Origin: Hemileia vastatrix
Taxonomy: Eukaryota; Basidiomycota; Pucciniomycetes; Pucciniales; Zaghouaniaceae
Length of the DNA: 64,000 bases
Reading direction: 5' to 3'
Assembly: GCA_030280995.1 (NCBI GenBank)
Contig: JASXTE010000008.1
Location: 16,662,212 to 16,726,211, forward strand
The translations under genes and the position numbers were made by a program. Shown here piece after piece: positions 32,757 to 43,550 of this stretch. Under the pieces are notes generated by a model. It did no database searches. It was not told the DNA's origin and was given only the letters and a program-made list of their open reading frames with translations. The first letter of the stretch is position 1; each line of letters opens with the position of its first letter.

Positions 32757-33790
32757 ACTACAAATACATATGGTGTGCAAGTTAGATACTACTGCATTAT
32801 GGGGCAACAAAAATATGTTGCCGGGCACTGTACAATCCTTTGTTAAATATGCAAGTATTACTTCAGAACAGGCTCAGTTTGTGAACACTGAACTATTATA
32901 TTTGAAAGCCTTTTTCTTTCCCAAGTGAGCTGAATAGGCAAATTAAGCATGGTGGGTATTAGCTTAATGTAGTATATAAAAACACAATAATGATATGTTA
33001 AGGTTGTTATTATGAAAGTAGTTAGATTGAATTCATGTCTAAAACAAATACAATGCTGAAAATGTTTATATCAAATAAGGGTGATCCCATCTCTGACGCA
33101 GTTGCTACAATCATTTGTAATCTAAAATGAACATAACATAATTGTACGGAAACAGAAATGAGAACAAGAAAACTATGGGCACCTAATATAAAAAGGGTAA
33201 CTACTAAGACGTTAATCACAGATAAAACGGTATGAAAACGACGAACAATTAGATCAAATTGTCTCATGCGATATTGAGACCTGTTTAGAAACCCGTAGTG
33301 TTTGAGTGGTTTTTCTACTAGGCAGACCCCCCTCCACCCCCCCCCTCCCCCCGAAAAAAAAAACAAGAGAGTCAAACTCGAAATGATTAAATGTTTCTAA
33401 CCGTCTGCTGATATTAAATAATAAAATTTTGGTAAGTAGCTGTTGAAACAAGCTCTCAGAAGCATCTCTTTCAATAAATAATTTCATTTTCCATTCCTTT
33501 TGTTTATTTTACTAAATATTTAAAACCTTCACAGGAATAAAATTTGACTTGAGCTTCCTGTAGAGTGTTTTTCAATTTTCTAATTTGACTTTCTCTACAA
33601 TATTTTTATGATAAAGACATAAAATTCATCTTTAATCATTGCTATAAGGTAAGCTTTTTCAAAAGCCAAACTGTTTGGATACTTCTCGAAATTTAAATTA
33701 ACTTTTGTCTTGAATTTTTGCCAGACGCCCGAAACTTGAATTTAAAAAAATAAATTCCGATACTACCTTTCCAAACGTCAAAGGCTTTAG

Positions 33791-34837
33791 GTGTTCATTT
33801 ACATGGCGGAAATGTGTAAAAACTTTCCAAGAAGAATTCAGAAAGCTAAAGGTCTACGGTTTCAATTATTTTCGATCATCTTCATTTGGATTTCATCAAA
33901 ACAGGTAGTTACTGGTGCTTCAATACCTACAAAGATAGAACAAGGTGTCAATAGTGCCAAAGAATTCTCTATTGCTAAAGATAATCCGAATAGTTTTATA
34001 AAAGCTACAACTAAATTTCAAGATGTTCAACCAGTCCAAGACACTACCAACATCCCTAAGATAACCGATGAAACTATTTCTGCTGCAAAACAGGAAGCAT
34101 TACCCCCCAAAAAATCGTCTCTTTTCTCAAGACTTAAAGGGGAAGCACAAATTCATGCCTATGTGTCACTATTGTCACAAGAAAAACTTGTTTATCAAAA
34201 AGCACCTACTTGGTTAACTCCAGCAGCGCGGAACAGAGCAGCCAGGCTATTAGAACCACATAGTCTTACCGACCCATATAAGGAAGCTCGTATGATGGTT
34301 CAGAAAGATTCGACCCTTGATATTATAAAAGCCAAATATTCAGACATGTTTTCGTCAACCACAAGCTTAGAGAGTAATAACGTAAAATCGCAGCACGCCT
34401 TGGGTGAGGCGGATAAATCACTACCAGCTCGCGTGAAAAACAAGGAAGTAAGTATACCGAGTGGTAGCACCCTTTCAAAAAATGGAAATAAAGAATCAGA
34501 AACAGCTAGAAACTTTGCATCAACACATGAGGCAGCTAATCAAGTTAAGAGCGTTGAAATGGAAGTTAAAATAGGAGAAACCACCAACAAATCATTATTT
34601 TTGAAAAAGGCTGCATCATTTTTTAAAAATTTATTCAAATTTCCTGGAAGATATTTTAAAAGACTAAGCATGATGGGTATGTTGATTAACTTGGACAAAA
34701 TAGGAAGCGTGTCTCGCGAGGGGTTGGAGGTTTTGGAACAATTAGGTAAAAAAGGTATTTTCAGGTCGAGTTGGGGCAGGCCATCTTGGATGTATCTGGA
34801 TGCCTCTGAAGCTGGAGAAAAGGTAAAAAAATCTTAA
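33791..34837 (+). CDS. Hypothetical protein, possible secreted/effector-like
   Basis: An intact 348-codon frame without recognisable domains. A hydrophobic segment at residues 22-42 (FQLFSIIFIWISS, then VVTGASI) after a basic stretch could be a signal peptide; starts at Met-1, Met-5 or Met-8 are all possible. The mature part is Lys/Ser/Thr-rich with predicted-looking helices (APTWLTPAARNRAARLLEP, AEAGEKVKKS-like end) and a basic amphipathic region LKKAASFFKNLFKFPGRYFK at about residues 275-295. Only one Cys is seen, near the N-terminus. Codon use is less AT-driven than in the repeats, and this is one of the few non-repetitive stretches, which supports a host gene. Function unknown; rust effectors often look like this, but that is only a suggestion. 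Confidence 0.65.
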   Translation: MFIYMAEMCKNFPRRIQKAKGLRFQLFSIIFIWISSKQVVTGASIPTKIEQGVNSAKEFSIAKDNPNSFIKATTKFQDVQPVQDTTNIPKITDETISAAKQEALPPKKSSLFSRLKGEAQIHAYVSLLSQEKLVYQKAPTWLTPAARNRAARLLEPHSLTDPYKEARMMVQKDSTLDIIKAKYSDMFSSTTSLESNNVKSQHALGEADKSLPARVKNKEVSIPSGSTLSKNGNKESETARNFASTHEAANQVKSVEMEVKIGETTNKSLFLKKAASFFKNLFKFPGRYFKRLSMMGMLINLDKIGSVSREGLEVLEQLGKKGIFRSSWGRPSWMYLDASEAGEKVKKS

Positions 34838-35071
34838 GAGACTGTGAAATAAGTATCATTGTACCAAAGCTAGCCCACGTAAGCCTTCTCTCTTCATTCT
34901 TTTGTAAAAAAAACTCGAGCCTAATGCAAAAATGTAAAACCCACAGATCATTTGGATGAATATAATTGGGGGGGGGGGAGGGGGGGTTACTCAGAGGATT
35001 CTATTTTCACAAATAATTTTCTTTTTTTTTTTAATTACAAAAAACACCTGGCACTTCCTATCTGATAAATA

Positions 35072-35666
35072 CAGCTAGATGCAAAAATATTGTGACACAA
35101 TCACAAAATTTTGAACTTATTTTAACAAGTCAAAAATTTGAGCTGTATATTTTTTCAAGACAACTTCAGTTTATTCCATGGCTCTGAATTGATGTACTCC
35201 CACATTTTTCCACATTTCTAAACTCCCCCCCCCTTCCCCATTTTCTGATTAAATCACAAAATTTTGAACTTTTTTTAACAAGTCAAAAATTTGAGCAGTA
35301 TATTTTTTCAAGACAATTCATTTTATTCCATGGCTCTGAATTAATGTACTCCCACATTTTGCCACATTTCTAAACTCTTCCCCCTTCCTCATTTTCTGAT
35401 TAAAGCATTGTCAGAAAACAACCCAATCAATCCAAAAAGAAAAAAAAGAAAAAAAAGCAAAAAAAGAAAAAAAAGAAAAAAAAGAAAAAAAAGAAAAAAA
35501 AGAAAAAAAAGAAAAAAAAGAAAAAAAAAGAAAAAAAAGAAAAAAAATGAAAAAATGAAAAAAATGAAAAAAAATGAAAAAAAATGAAAAAAAATGAAAA
35601 AAAATGAAAAAAATGAAAAAGAGAACTTTGTGATTTTGTTCCTCTCAATATTTTTGGATCTAGTTG
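35072..35666. mobile_element. Tc1/mariner-type MITE
   Basis: Inverted ends CAGCTAGATGCAAAAATATT and, at the other side, AATATTTTTGGATCTAGTTG, flanked by TA on both sides (35070-35071, 35667-35668). The interior is non-coding: a tandem duplication of ~155 bp (35097-35251 and 35252-35405) and a long A-run microsatellite. Confidence 0.8.
35432..35630. repeat. (A7-9 G)n / (A5-8 TG)n microsatellite
   Basis: Roughly 200 bp of AAAAAAAAG units shifting to AAAAAAATG units, inside the Tc1-type MITE. It yields a poly-Phe open frame on the minus strand that is not a gene. The interval 35669-36220 is AT-rich without a supported gene. Confidence 0.9.
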
Positions 35667-36224
35667 TATTAATCCCTCACCTTGTTTTTTTTTTACCCAA
35701 AATGGAGCCCAGTTAATACTTGGTTGAAAACATGTTTTTGTCTTAATTTAAAAAATTTAAAAATTTAGTTTTCTTTGCACTCAAACAATTTCAAACTGGG
35801 TCCAATGAATGCATCAAATGAGTTGTCAAACAAGTGATCAGCAATGAGAATTGTTACCAAGTTCCCTCCACTCTCGAGTTTCTTCCAATAAATAGTTGTA
35901 TGAGATATTGTCTGATCACATAAATATGGACCATAAGTTTTAACATTACATTCCTACCTGTTTACAGCTTTTTTTTTTAAAGTTTGAAAGCATTTTAAAA
36001 AGGTGCTTGAATTGTTTGGGATCAAAAAATATGACATTTCCCTATCTCAATTAAATACTTTCTGTAAAGGATTGACATCTAAAAATTTAAGGAATAAAAC
36101 CTAAATCTTCAAGTGTTGAGCTAAACCCCTTCACTTAATTAATGTAAATTCAATTCAGCCTCCTTTCCCTCTCTTGGAAAACCTGAATTGAAGTCACCTT
36201 AAGTGAAGCAGTGTTTAGATTGAG

Positions 36225-36346
36225 GCTTGTGAAGGCTCTTAGCACATATACAACTAATCCTGGAAAGCTTGCGGTTGTCTTGCCTCTCATTCCCCACCAA
36301 ATGTGTAGGTCATCTGACCTAAACTTATGGTTTTGGCAAGGGAAGG
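36225..36346. repeat. Host duplication unit 1, left half, with Retro2 TSD
   Basis: GAGGCTTGTGAAGGCTCTTAG to GGCAAGGGAAGG matches 60936-61060. The last five bases GAAGG (36342-36346) are the Retro2 target duplication; the second copy is at 60760-60764, where the unit continues. Confidence 0.85.
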
Positions 36347-37726
36347 TTTCAGCCTGGATATACCCAGGACTGAGTAAAAATTACTTATAAGTTATGCTAA
36401 ACATATGGACTATACATGGGAACAATAAATTAAAGTACACAAGTTGCATACATAAGTAAAAATTATAATAAAATACAATATATGCCATTGTAACACCTTA
36501 TATACACACATATATCCACATTTTATAAGTCTTATGTACTTAATATTAAGTTGGAATATGTTAGGGTAATCTTAAGAACCTTAAATATAAGGCTATATAA
36601 TTTTTAAGTAGATTTAAAGCTGTTGTTTTCATTGTTTTATGTAAAAAATCAATAAATGCGCTTTGACAGATAAATTTGTTTTAATTAGAGCTATTGATTT
36701 AACTACTCATATGCATAAAAAAACACTATTCAATTTTGGTGTTTTTTATGCCAGAAATGGCTTCTGTGTACTGGCCACATACTGCCTGCATTTTTCCCAT
36801 ATGAATAGCTTCATTTTTAGCAAAGTAAGCTTTTTCACACTATAATTACCCCCACCATTCTACACCCACTGTGGGGAAACATGCTAAAATAGGAAACAGG
36901 TGCTTATTTAGTGTCCTCATTTAATTATAGGTGCATTGAACCTTATTATATGCACTAATTTCATTAATAAGCTCAAGCTTGGTGCTTTAATTCACTAACA
37001 TGCTTAAATTTGCCTAAATTAGTCAAGACTTTACCTGTGCAAGCACCTGCCAAGGACTGCATGTAGTTACCCCACATCTCATGCCCTTTTTTGGGTTTTT
37101 AAGTGGTTTCTCAGTCAATTTTGGTTATTTTTGAATGGTGATTTCACGTAGTACAATGTCATGATTAGCCCCATAATTTCTACTTTTAATCCCCCTTAAT
37201 ATTGTGTAATGATTAGTCTTAATTTTCCCTTTCTAGTCTTTTATTTTAATGTATTACACACATATACTCTCTTTTTTGCTTATTCTTTATTTTTGATGGA
37301 ATATCCCTATTACTGCAGGATTTTGGCAGTTGATATCATTCTAATTATGTTACTGGTCACTCTTTATCTTGTTGGTCATGTCTATTAGTTGGAATGAGGC
37401 GTCATTAACCATGTATATAGCTGGTAAAACAAGGGGTTTATTGGGGAAGTTATTAGGGGGTGTCAGTTCTGGCAAATCCGCACTTAAATAAGTGCGTATT
37501 TCCAAAACACACTAGCCCCAATACTGGTGGACTGCAAAATGAAATAAGTCACTTATTTCACTCAAATCCGCACTTTCTAAACCAAAAGTGCTGATTTCAC
37601 CATCAAGTCCCATTTCACTGAATTGTCAGCATCATCCCATTCATACGCAGCACTCCGCAGAACAACACTTCATAACTCAAAACATCGTACATCATTTACA
37701 TCTTCATATCATATCATATAAGAGTT

Positions 37727-38986
37727 ATGCCTTCCTCACTTTCAAATCGTGATAAATTACATAAAGCAATGACTTTCATGGCTCTTGAACTGCTCTTTGA
37801 CTCTGATTCCGATTCTGATCTAGAAAAAGATTTTGTCATTTTATCAAAAATGGCCACGAAACGTTACCTTCTTCCCAGAAAGCCTCAAGTACTTCATACT
37901 CCCAAGTACACCATCCAAACACTTCTTAACCTATCTACACCCAGTTTTAGACAGCTGTTCAGGACTTCTCAGGAATGTTTCCTTAAATTGCTTGAGCTTA
38001 TTCAGGATCATCCCATATTTCACAATAATTCTCAAAAAGAACAAAGACATCCTTCAATTCAATTGGACATCACACTATGTTGTTTGGGTTCAAATGGTAA
38101 TGGAGCCGCTTTGAAATGTTTAGAAAATGTCTTTGATTTAGGGTATGGTTCAGTTAACACTTATACCAAACAATGTATCACTGCCATCAACTCCTTGGAA
38201 TCTCAACTTCTCACCTGGCCAACAAAAGAAGAGCGACTTGAATCATCTCAGGTTATGCAAGCAGAGGGCTTCCCAGGATGTATTGGTTTTGTTGATGGTA
38301 CTACTATTCCTTTGAGCCAGAAACCTGCTCAAGGTGGAAACAATTACTTTGACCATAAAAAGAGGTAGATTATTTTTAACTCCTGTCATTCTCTTTGAAA
38401 GTAACACAAACAAACATATCTTCTTTCTAGATATTCAATTAACGTTCAGCTTATATGTGACGTAAACAAAAAATTTATATCATTCTTTGCTGGCTATCCT
38501 GGCTCATGTCATGGCTCCTACGTCTTCCAAAGAATGTAAATTTCAAATGAACCTGAAAAATTCTTTGATGAAGATCAGTATCTTCTTGCAGATTCTGCTT
38601 ATGTGAATTGAAAGTATGTACTTCCTGCTTTTTGGGGAGCAGCTTCAGAAGACAGTCAAAATGCCAAATTCAACAATCATTTGGCAAAGTCAAGAGTCCG
38701 TATTGAACATTCTATTGGAATCTTTAAAGGCCGTTTCTTTATTTTAAGGGAATTAAGAAGTCCTCTTAGTAATAAATCTGAAATGGAGGCGGTGATCAAC
38801 TGGATTCTGTGTTGCACTATACTTCATAACCTACTTGCTGACCTCAAAGATCAATGGTTAGAGCTGTATGAAGATGAACAAGTTGATTCACCTCCGACTA
38901 TATCCAACACTTCTATTTCTCAATCAACTAGTATAAGGGCGAAAATTCTTCCAATAACACTCCAACATTTTTCAATGCAATTTTAA
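37727..38986 (+). pseudogene. PIF/Harbinger DDE transposase of H3
   Basis: Exon 1 starts at 37727 (MPSSLSNRDKLHKAMTF) and ends at KKR; an intron (about 38367-38430, GTAGAT...TTTCTAG) leads to YSINVQLICDVNKKF. The DDE domain shows GCIGFVDGTTIPLSQ (first Asp), YLLADSAY (second Asp, about 38580-38605) and VRIEHSIGIFKGRF (Glu, about 38700-38740), then the family end ILCCTILHNLLADLKDQW and a stop at 38986. Nonsense changes are seen after FQRM (TAA) and in the codon before KYVLPAF (TGA), so the copy is inactive though otherwise complete. Length would be about 390 residues, typical of PIF transposases. It cuts and joins the element, usually together with a SANT-domain partner. Confidence 0.88.
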
Positions 38987-39429
38987 TTTTTTTTTCTTTC
39001 TCTTCAAATGATCAATTTGCATGTGTTATTCACTGAGAATGGTAAATTTTTTTGCATATTTTTTTGGTTTTTGAATTTGCTGTTAAAGTCTTATTTTTTT
39101 TTCTCTCTGTGTTTTCTTTCATCAACTCAACATGAAATCGCATATTTTCAGCAAACACATATTTTTTCAGTCACTCTCTTTTTTTCTTCACTCATATCCC
39201 TTTTCTCCTCTCTTCCTACATCACTCAATCAATTTCACTTATATTTCTTTTTTCTCAACTCATCTCTCCAGGTAAGTCATTTTTTTTTACTTAATTTTTT
39301 GCTAATTCTTTTTTTTTTTTGGTTTTTTGGTTTTTTGTTTTTTTTTTTTTTTTTTTTTTGTAAGTGGTTGTTTTTATATTTATAGGTAAAATTAACCTTT
39401 TTTTTTTCTCTCTCTCTCTCTCCCTCTTT

Positions 39430-40110
39430 TCTCTCTTTATCCCCCCTTGGCCTGGGATTTTTCCCACCTTTACCCTTTCCTTTGAATAGATACATCCCCC
39501 TTTTCCCCCCTTTGGCTGCCTTATTCCCCCCTCCTTGGCTCACTCTAACCTCCCTTTTCTCCCTCTTTGGTCTCATCTCTCCCTTTCTCCCCCTTGTTGG
39601 TCTCCTCATTTCCTCCCCTCATTCCACTCCACCCCCCACCAAATCCCCCAAATCCCCCCACAAAATCCCCTCCAAACCTGCCTCTAACCCCCCCTCCTAT
39701 CCCCCTCAAAACACCCCCAAATCCACCCTCAAATCCCTCCTACCCCCCCCTTAAACATCACTTAACGATTGGAGGTATTGGGGGGGTTTGGAGGGGGATT
39801 TGGAGGGGGATTTGGAGGGGGGTTAGGGGGGGTTAGGGGGGGCTAAAAGAGGTGGTTTGGAGGGGGCGAAAAGAGGTGGATTGAAGGGGGTGTTGGGGAT
39901 GGGGGTTGCAGGGGGTTTGGAGGGGGATTTGCAGGGGGGTTTGGAGGGGGGTTTGGAGGGTGATTTGGAGGTGGAATTGAAGGGGGGATTTGGGGGATTT
40001 GGAGGGGGGATTTGGGGGATTTTGTGGGGGGTAGAGGGGGGGTTTTACAAGGGTTTTGGGGAGGTGGGAGAGGGGTTTGGAGAGGGGAATTTAGGGGAAT
40101 GGGGAAGTGA
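39430..40110. repeat. C-run/G-run switch region of H3
   Basis: The top strand is dominated by CT/CCCC blocks at 39430-39752 and, after a short link (CATCACTTAACGATTGGAGG), by GGGG blocks at 39773-40110, with a TTTGGAGGGGG repeat. The two halves are partly complementary. Proline- or glycine-rich open frames here follow from composition and are not genes. 38987-39429 and 40111-40325 hold no gene. Confidence 0.85.
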
Positions 40111-40325
40111 TAAAAAAATTTAACAGTTTTTTGATTTTTTTTTTTTTTGATTTTTGATTTTTTTTTTAATTTTAGAGAAAAATATTCATCAAGTTCAAGT
40201 GAAATAAAAAAAATTCTTATTATTCATTTTAGGATTTTTATTTTTTAATTTAAATTAAGTGAGTTTTTTTTAAATGTATAATTTTGGGTGATTGAAAAGT
40301 AACAAATTTTTAAGTAGAAAAATAC

Positions 40326-41516
40326 ATGTCTTTAACTTCAGATTCACCACTTACCTCACTCTCATCTTCTTTAACTTCATTATCATCTTCAAATTCAACT
40401 TCTTTTCAATCATCATCTAAAACATTGACAAAAAATGAACAGTATCAAAATAAAAGAAATTTAAAAAAGGAAATTCACTTGGATCAAATATTTGGCCATA
40501 TTTCAAAAATCAAGTACTATAAAACTAAAGTTGAAAAAAAAAATCCAAAAATGTTACCTGAAAATATACATTATTTAACTGAAACTGGAGGTGATGAAGT
40601 TAAAGCTGTTATTAATAATAGTTTCAAACCTCAACTTATTTACAAAAACCTTTCTTTTAATGGTTTAAAAGATGAATCATTTAATCAACTCTGTGATCTC
40701 ATCATAACACTCTATCAAATGGCTTTGGTTCACTTATCTTTAAGGAATAAGAATTTTTTGGGTGGAATCATGATTGGAATTGGATAGAGACCAGGATTTG
40801 AAAAAGGTTTTTCTCTTGGTATGTTTAAAAACTTTTCTTGATTTTTTAATATCATTTTACTGAATTTAATTCAAATAGGCATATATTTTCTTTACTCAGA
40901 TCTTTATCTAAAGCTGAATTAGATAATGATTTTCAAAAATGGAATACATTACCTTCATTTAATTCATTTCTTGCTCTTTGACTTAAAAAACTCTTCAATA
41001 AAGCTTTTGAAAAAAATCATGAAGTTGCTACAAGACTTGGAATACCAAATTGGTGCGACTCTGAATGGGAAGATATTAGCAGTGATTATCTAATGTTTTC
41101 AAATGTTATAATCACTCATTCTGGACTTCATAACCAAATTCACACCAACTCAAATGATGCCAACTACCTCACTTATGGAATTTTCACATATATATATTAT
41201 TCCTATCACTGGACAACCTATTCCATCACCTACAAAAATTAAAGTACATGGATTATATTTCCCAGATCGTAGATGTATAATCAAATTTGGATTAGGAAAT
41301 GGATTCATCGAAACAGTTTGGAATTCTTCTTACAATAATCACCAAACCACAAAGGCTCCTCCAGGTTTGGAATCTTGTCAAGACTTCACGCATTTCGGTT
41401 GCTCTTTCCAGATCAGTCAAAAGTTAATCCAACAAATAAACAAGTTAAAAAAAGAAGAAAAAGGTAATAAATTTAAAAATTCTTTAGGTAGATCTAAAAA
41501 GTATGGGGATTTGTAG
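40326..41516 (+). pseudogene. Tet/JBP-like 2OG-Fe(II) dioxygenase of H3
   Basis: The best preserved start: ATG 40326 with a Ser-rich tail, then IFGHISKIKYYKTKVEKKN, YQMALVHLSLRN and GGIMIGIG, where Trp of GWRPGF has become a stop (about 40786). Intron 40819-40878 (GTATGT...AAATAG). Exon 2 has LAL-stop-LKKLFNKAFEKNHE (a TGA also found in H4), NWCDSEWEDIS, QIHTNSND (His 41141-41143), a frameshift in a TA run near 41190, then HGLYFPDRRCIIKFGLGNGF, ETVWNSS, NHQTT and THFGCSFQISQKLI, ending at the stop 41514-41516. If active, such an enzyme would oxidise 5-methylcytosine using 2-oxoglutarate and Fe(II) in the nucleus. The putative iron-binding Asp is Asn here. Confidence 0.68.
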
Positions 41517-41609
41517 AGTCACCAAATATTTAATATTCTTCCATAAATTTTTAATAAATAAATATGATATTTCAATTTATGAATTTGAAGTAATGGGCCA
41601 ACAACCTTG

Positions 41610-41745
41610 TGTTGTATAAAAGGTAATCATTATAACATTAATTTGTTTCATGAGGTTCCTCTAGCCTATACCTGTGGAAAGTCCCAAACCTAGTTTCTAG
41701 ACTTGATCTGCATTTTGGCATGAGGAATTGTCATTACTTTAAAAG
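41610..41745 (+). other. Conserved 3' block of H3
   Basis: The same ~130-bp sequence as at 13622-13770: CCTATACCTGTGGAAAGTCC through GAATTGTCATTAC, about 100 bp after the dioxygenase stop. Frame reads VSRLDLHFGMRNCHYFK. Confidence 0.6.
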
Positions 41746-41804
41746 TAGTAAATTTGACATATCTTATTTATATATTAATTAATTTATGTAATTATATTAA
41801 ATTT

Positions 41805-41980
41805 TGATGACTTTCACCCTTTACTTCAATAAAATGCAGGGGAGGGTATTGCCAATTTTTTAAATCTGACATGTGAAATTGATGACTTAGAAAAATTTGG
41901 TGGTACCCACCCCTTGTTTCAATAAAATGCAGGGGAGGGTATTGCCAAATTTTCAAAAGAGATATTGAATTTTATTGACT
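41805..41980 (+). repeat. Minisatellite with poly(A) signals in H3, 2 units
   Basis: Two units with CTTCAATAAAATGCAGGGGA and GGGTATTGCC, located between the convergent dioxygenase and SANT-like genes. 41981-42233 is AT-rich with a short direct repeat (GCAAACTTA.TGACTTGAA.GT twice) and no gene. Confidence 0.7.
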
Positions 41981-42233
41981 TAGAAGTATTTAGATAAGCA
42001 AACTTACTGACTTGAAAGTAAAGATAGAAAATTTTTATTATTTTTTCAAATTTTTGTCAAAATAAAAGTATAAGCAAACTTATTGACTTGAATGTAAAGA
42101 TAGAAAAAATGTATGATATTTTCAAAAATTTGTCAAAAATAATGTACTATATTCAAGACCTTTTATAAGTCAGCATATAAGAAAATATTACCAAAAAGAA
42201 ATAAAACAAAATTAAATTAACTAGAAAAACAAT

Positions 42234-43550
42234 TTATCGATTGAAAAGGTCAAGTAATTTTTTAATGTTCTCATAAGATTGGCCATTTTTTACACATTCC
42301 ATAATGAAATATTTTTTTTAAAACTCTCTTGTTTTTCCAATTCACAAGTAGCCATTTCTCTTTGAAATTTATGGTCATTTACTCTTTCCATCTGCTCTGC
42401 CTCAAATTATTTTTCTTCCAAATCTAAGGCTTGCTGATCTTTACTTACCATATGATCAAACTTCATCTTCTCAAAGTCAAGGGCATTTTTCGCAATAGTT
42501 GCTTTTGCTGAGAAAATTAAATTGAAATAAATAAATAAATGAGTTAATGATTAAGATATATAGTAAATGAATCTTACTTATATCTTTTTTTTTAAAATAA
42601 TCCTCAAGGGAGCCAAATGAGCTTGTTGAAGAATTACCACATTTTAATAGATGGTTCAAGTTCATTGAAGTTGAGGCTCGATGCTTTAGTTTGGAGTTTG
42701 AACAAGAGGCTTCAGGAAGTTCATCTAAAGCAGCTTCTAAAGTGGGATTCACATTTCCAGAATTGAGATTATTTAATGGAGATTGAGTTTGAGTAGGAGG
42801 AGACTAGAAAGAAAGAGAAATTCAGAGAAGAATTGAAGAAAAAACAAAAAGTAAACATACATTTAAATTTTGGGCCTCTGAGGATTCAGATCTGCTGCGA
42901 TATAATTGTTCTGCTTGATAGTCAGGATCATCTTCAGCTGAACTATGGTTAGAAGGTGGAGGGGATTGATCCTGTTGATGTACAGGTATTTCAGGAGGAT
43001 TAATTGATGGTTGAGATCCAGAGGGTATATTCTTAGTAGTATCATGTAGAAACCAAGGGTTTACATCAACTCGGGAGCCAAAAAGATTATCCATTTCCTC
43101 ATAGAAAGGACACATGACATTGAGCTTTTTGGAAACAGTAGTAATTCCAATCTCCAAATCATCATTGTCAATACCAAAGCCAGTTTCATTTGCAGCATGA
43201 TGAGCCTTTTTATATTTTGATTGGTAACTCTTAAATCTCTCCTTCATTTGTTTAGGATTGATATTGATTCTCCCCCTTGTTTTCTTCCTTACTTAATTGG
43301 CCATCAATAAGTAGCCATTAACCTTTGAAGAAGGTGGACCTCCAATACGAGTGGACTTTTCACATCCAAAACATGCTTCAAAATTTGATTTTATTTTAAG
43401 GAAGTTGATTATGATGAGATAATCATCCTTTTTAAGCTGACCTGAACCTGCCTTTGATTTTTCAGGTGTATGGCTTGCTTTACAAGGAGAATTTTGTGAC
43501 AAAGCAGATTTTTGAGTTACCTTTTTAGATTTGGAATGTCTAGGAGGCAT
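42234..43550 (-). pseudogene. SANT-like/coiled-coil accessory protein of H3
   Basis: ATG at 43550 (MPPRHSKSKKVTQ) is chosen because sister genes start with MPPR/MPH at this point. Basic N-terminus, SANT-like segment QLKKDDYLIIINFLKIKSNF, TRIGGPPSSKVNGYLLMAN, a stop at 43293-43295, NPKQMKERFKSYQSKYKKAH, TGFGIDNDDL and a conserved MCPFYEEMDNLFG. An acidic Ser/Pro region precedes an intron (about 42806-42862, GTATGT...CTAG). Then come ALDELPEASCSNSKLKH, SFGSLEDYFKKKD, another intron, and a charged coiled coil with one more stop, ending LLDLFNR-stop at 42234. Its likely role is to bind the element ends and bring in the transposase, as Myb/SANT-like proteins do for Harbinger elements. Confidence 0.7.

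Noticed and set aside
33022..33487. Minus-strand frames with Gly-rich stretches
   Set aside because: The Gly run comes from a C-run at 33330-33355; no intron, domain or good start was seen.
35427..35648. Poly-Phe open frame on the minus strand
   Set aside because: Produced by the A-run microsatellite inside the Tc1-type MITE.
39482..40123. Pro-rich and Gly-rich open frames
   Set aside because: They follow the C-run/G-run composition; overlapping frames are equally open and no start context or domain supports them.
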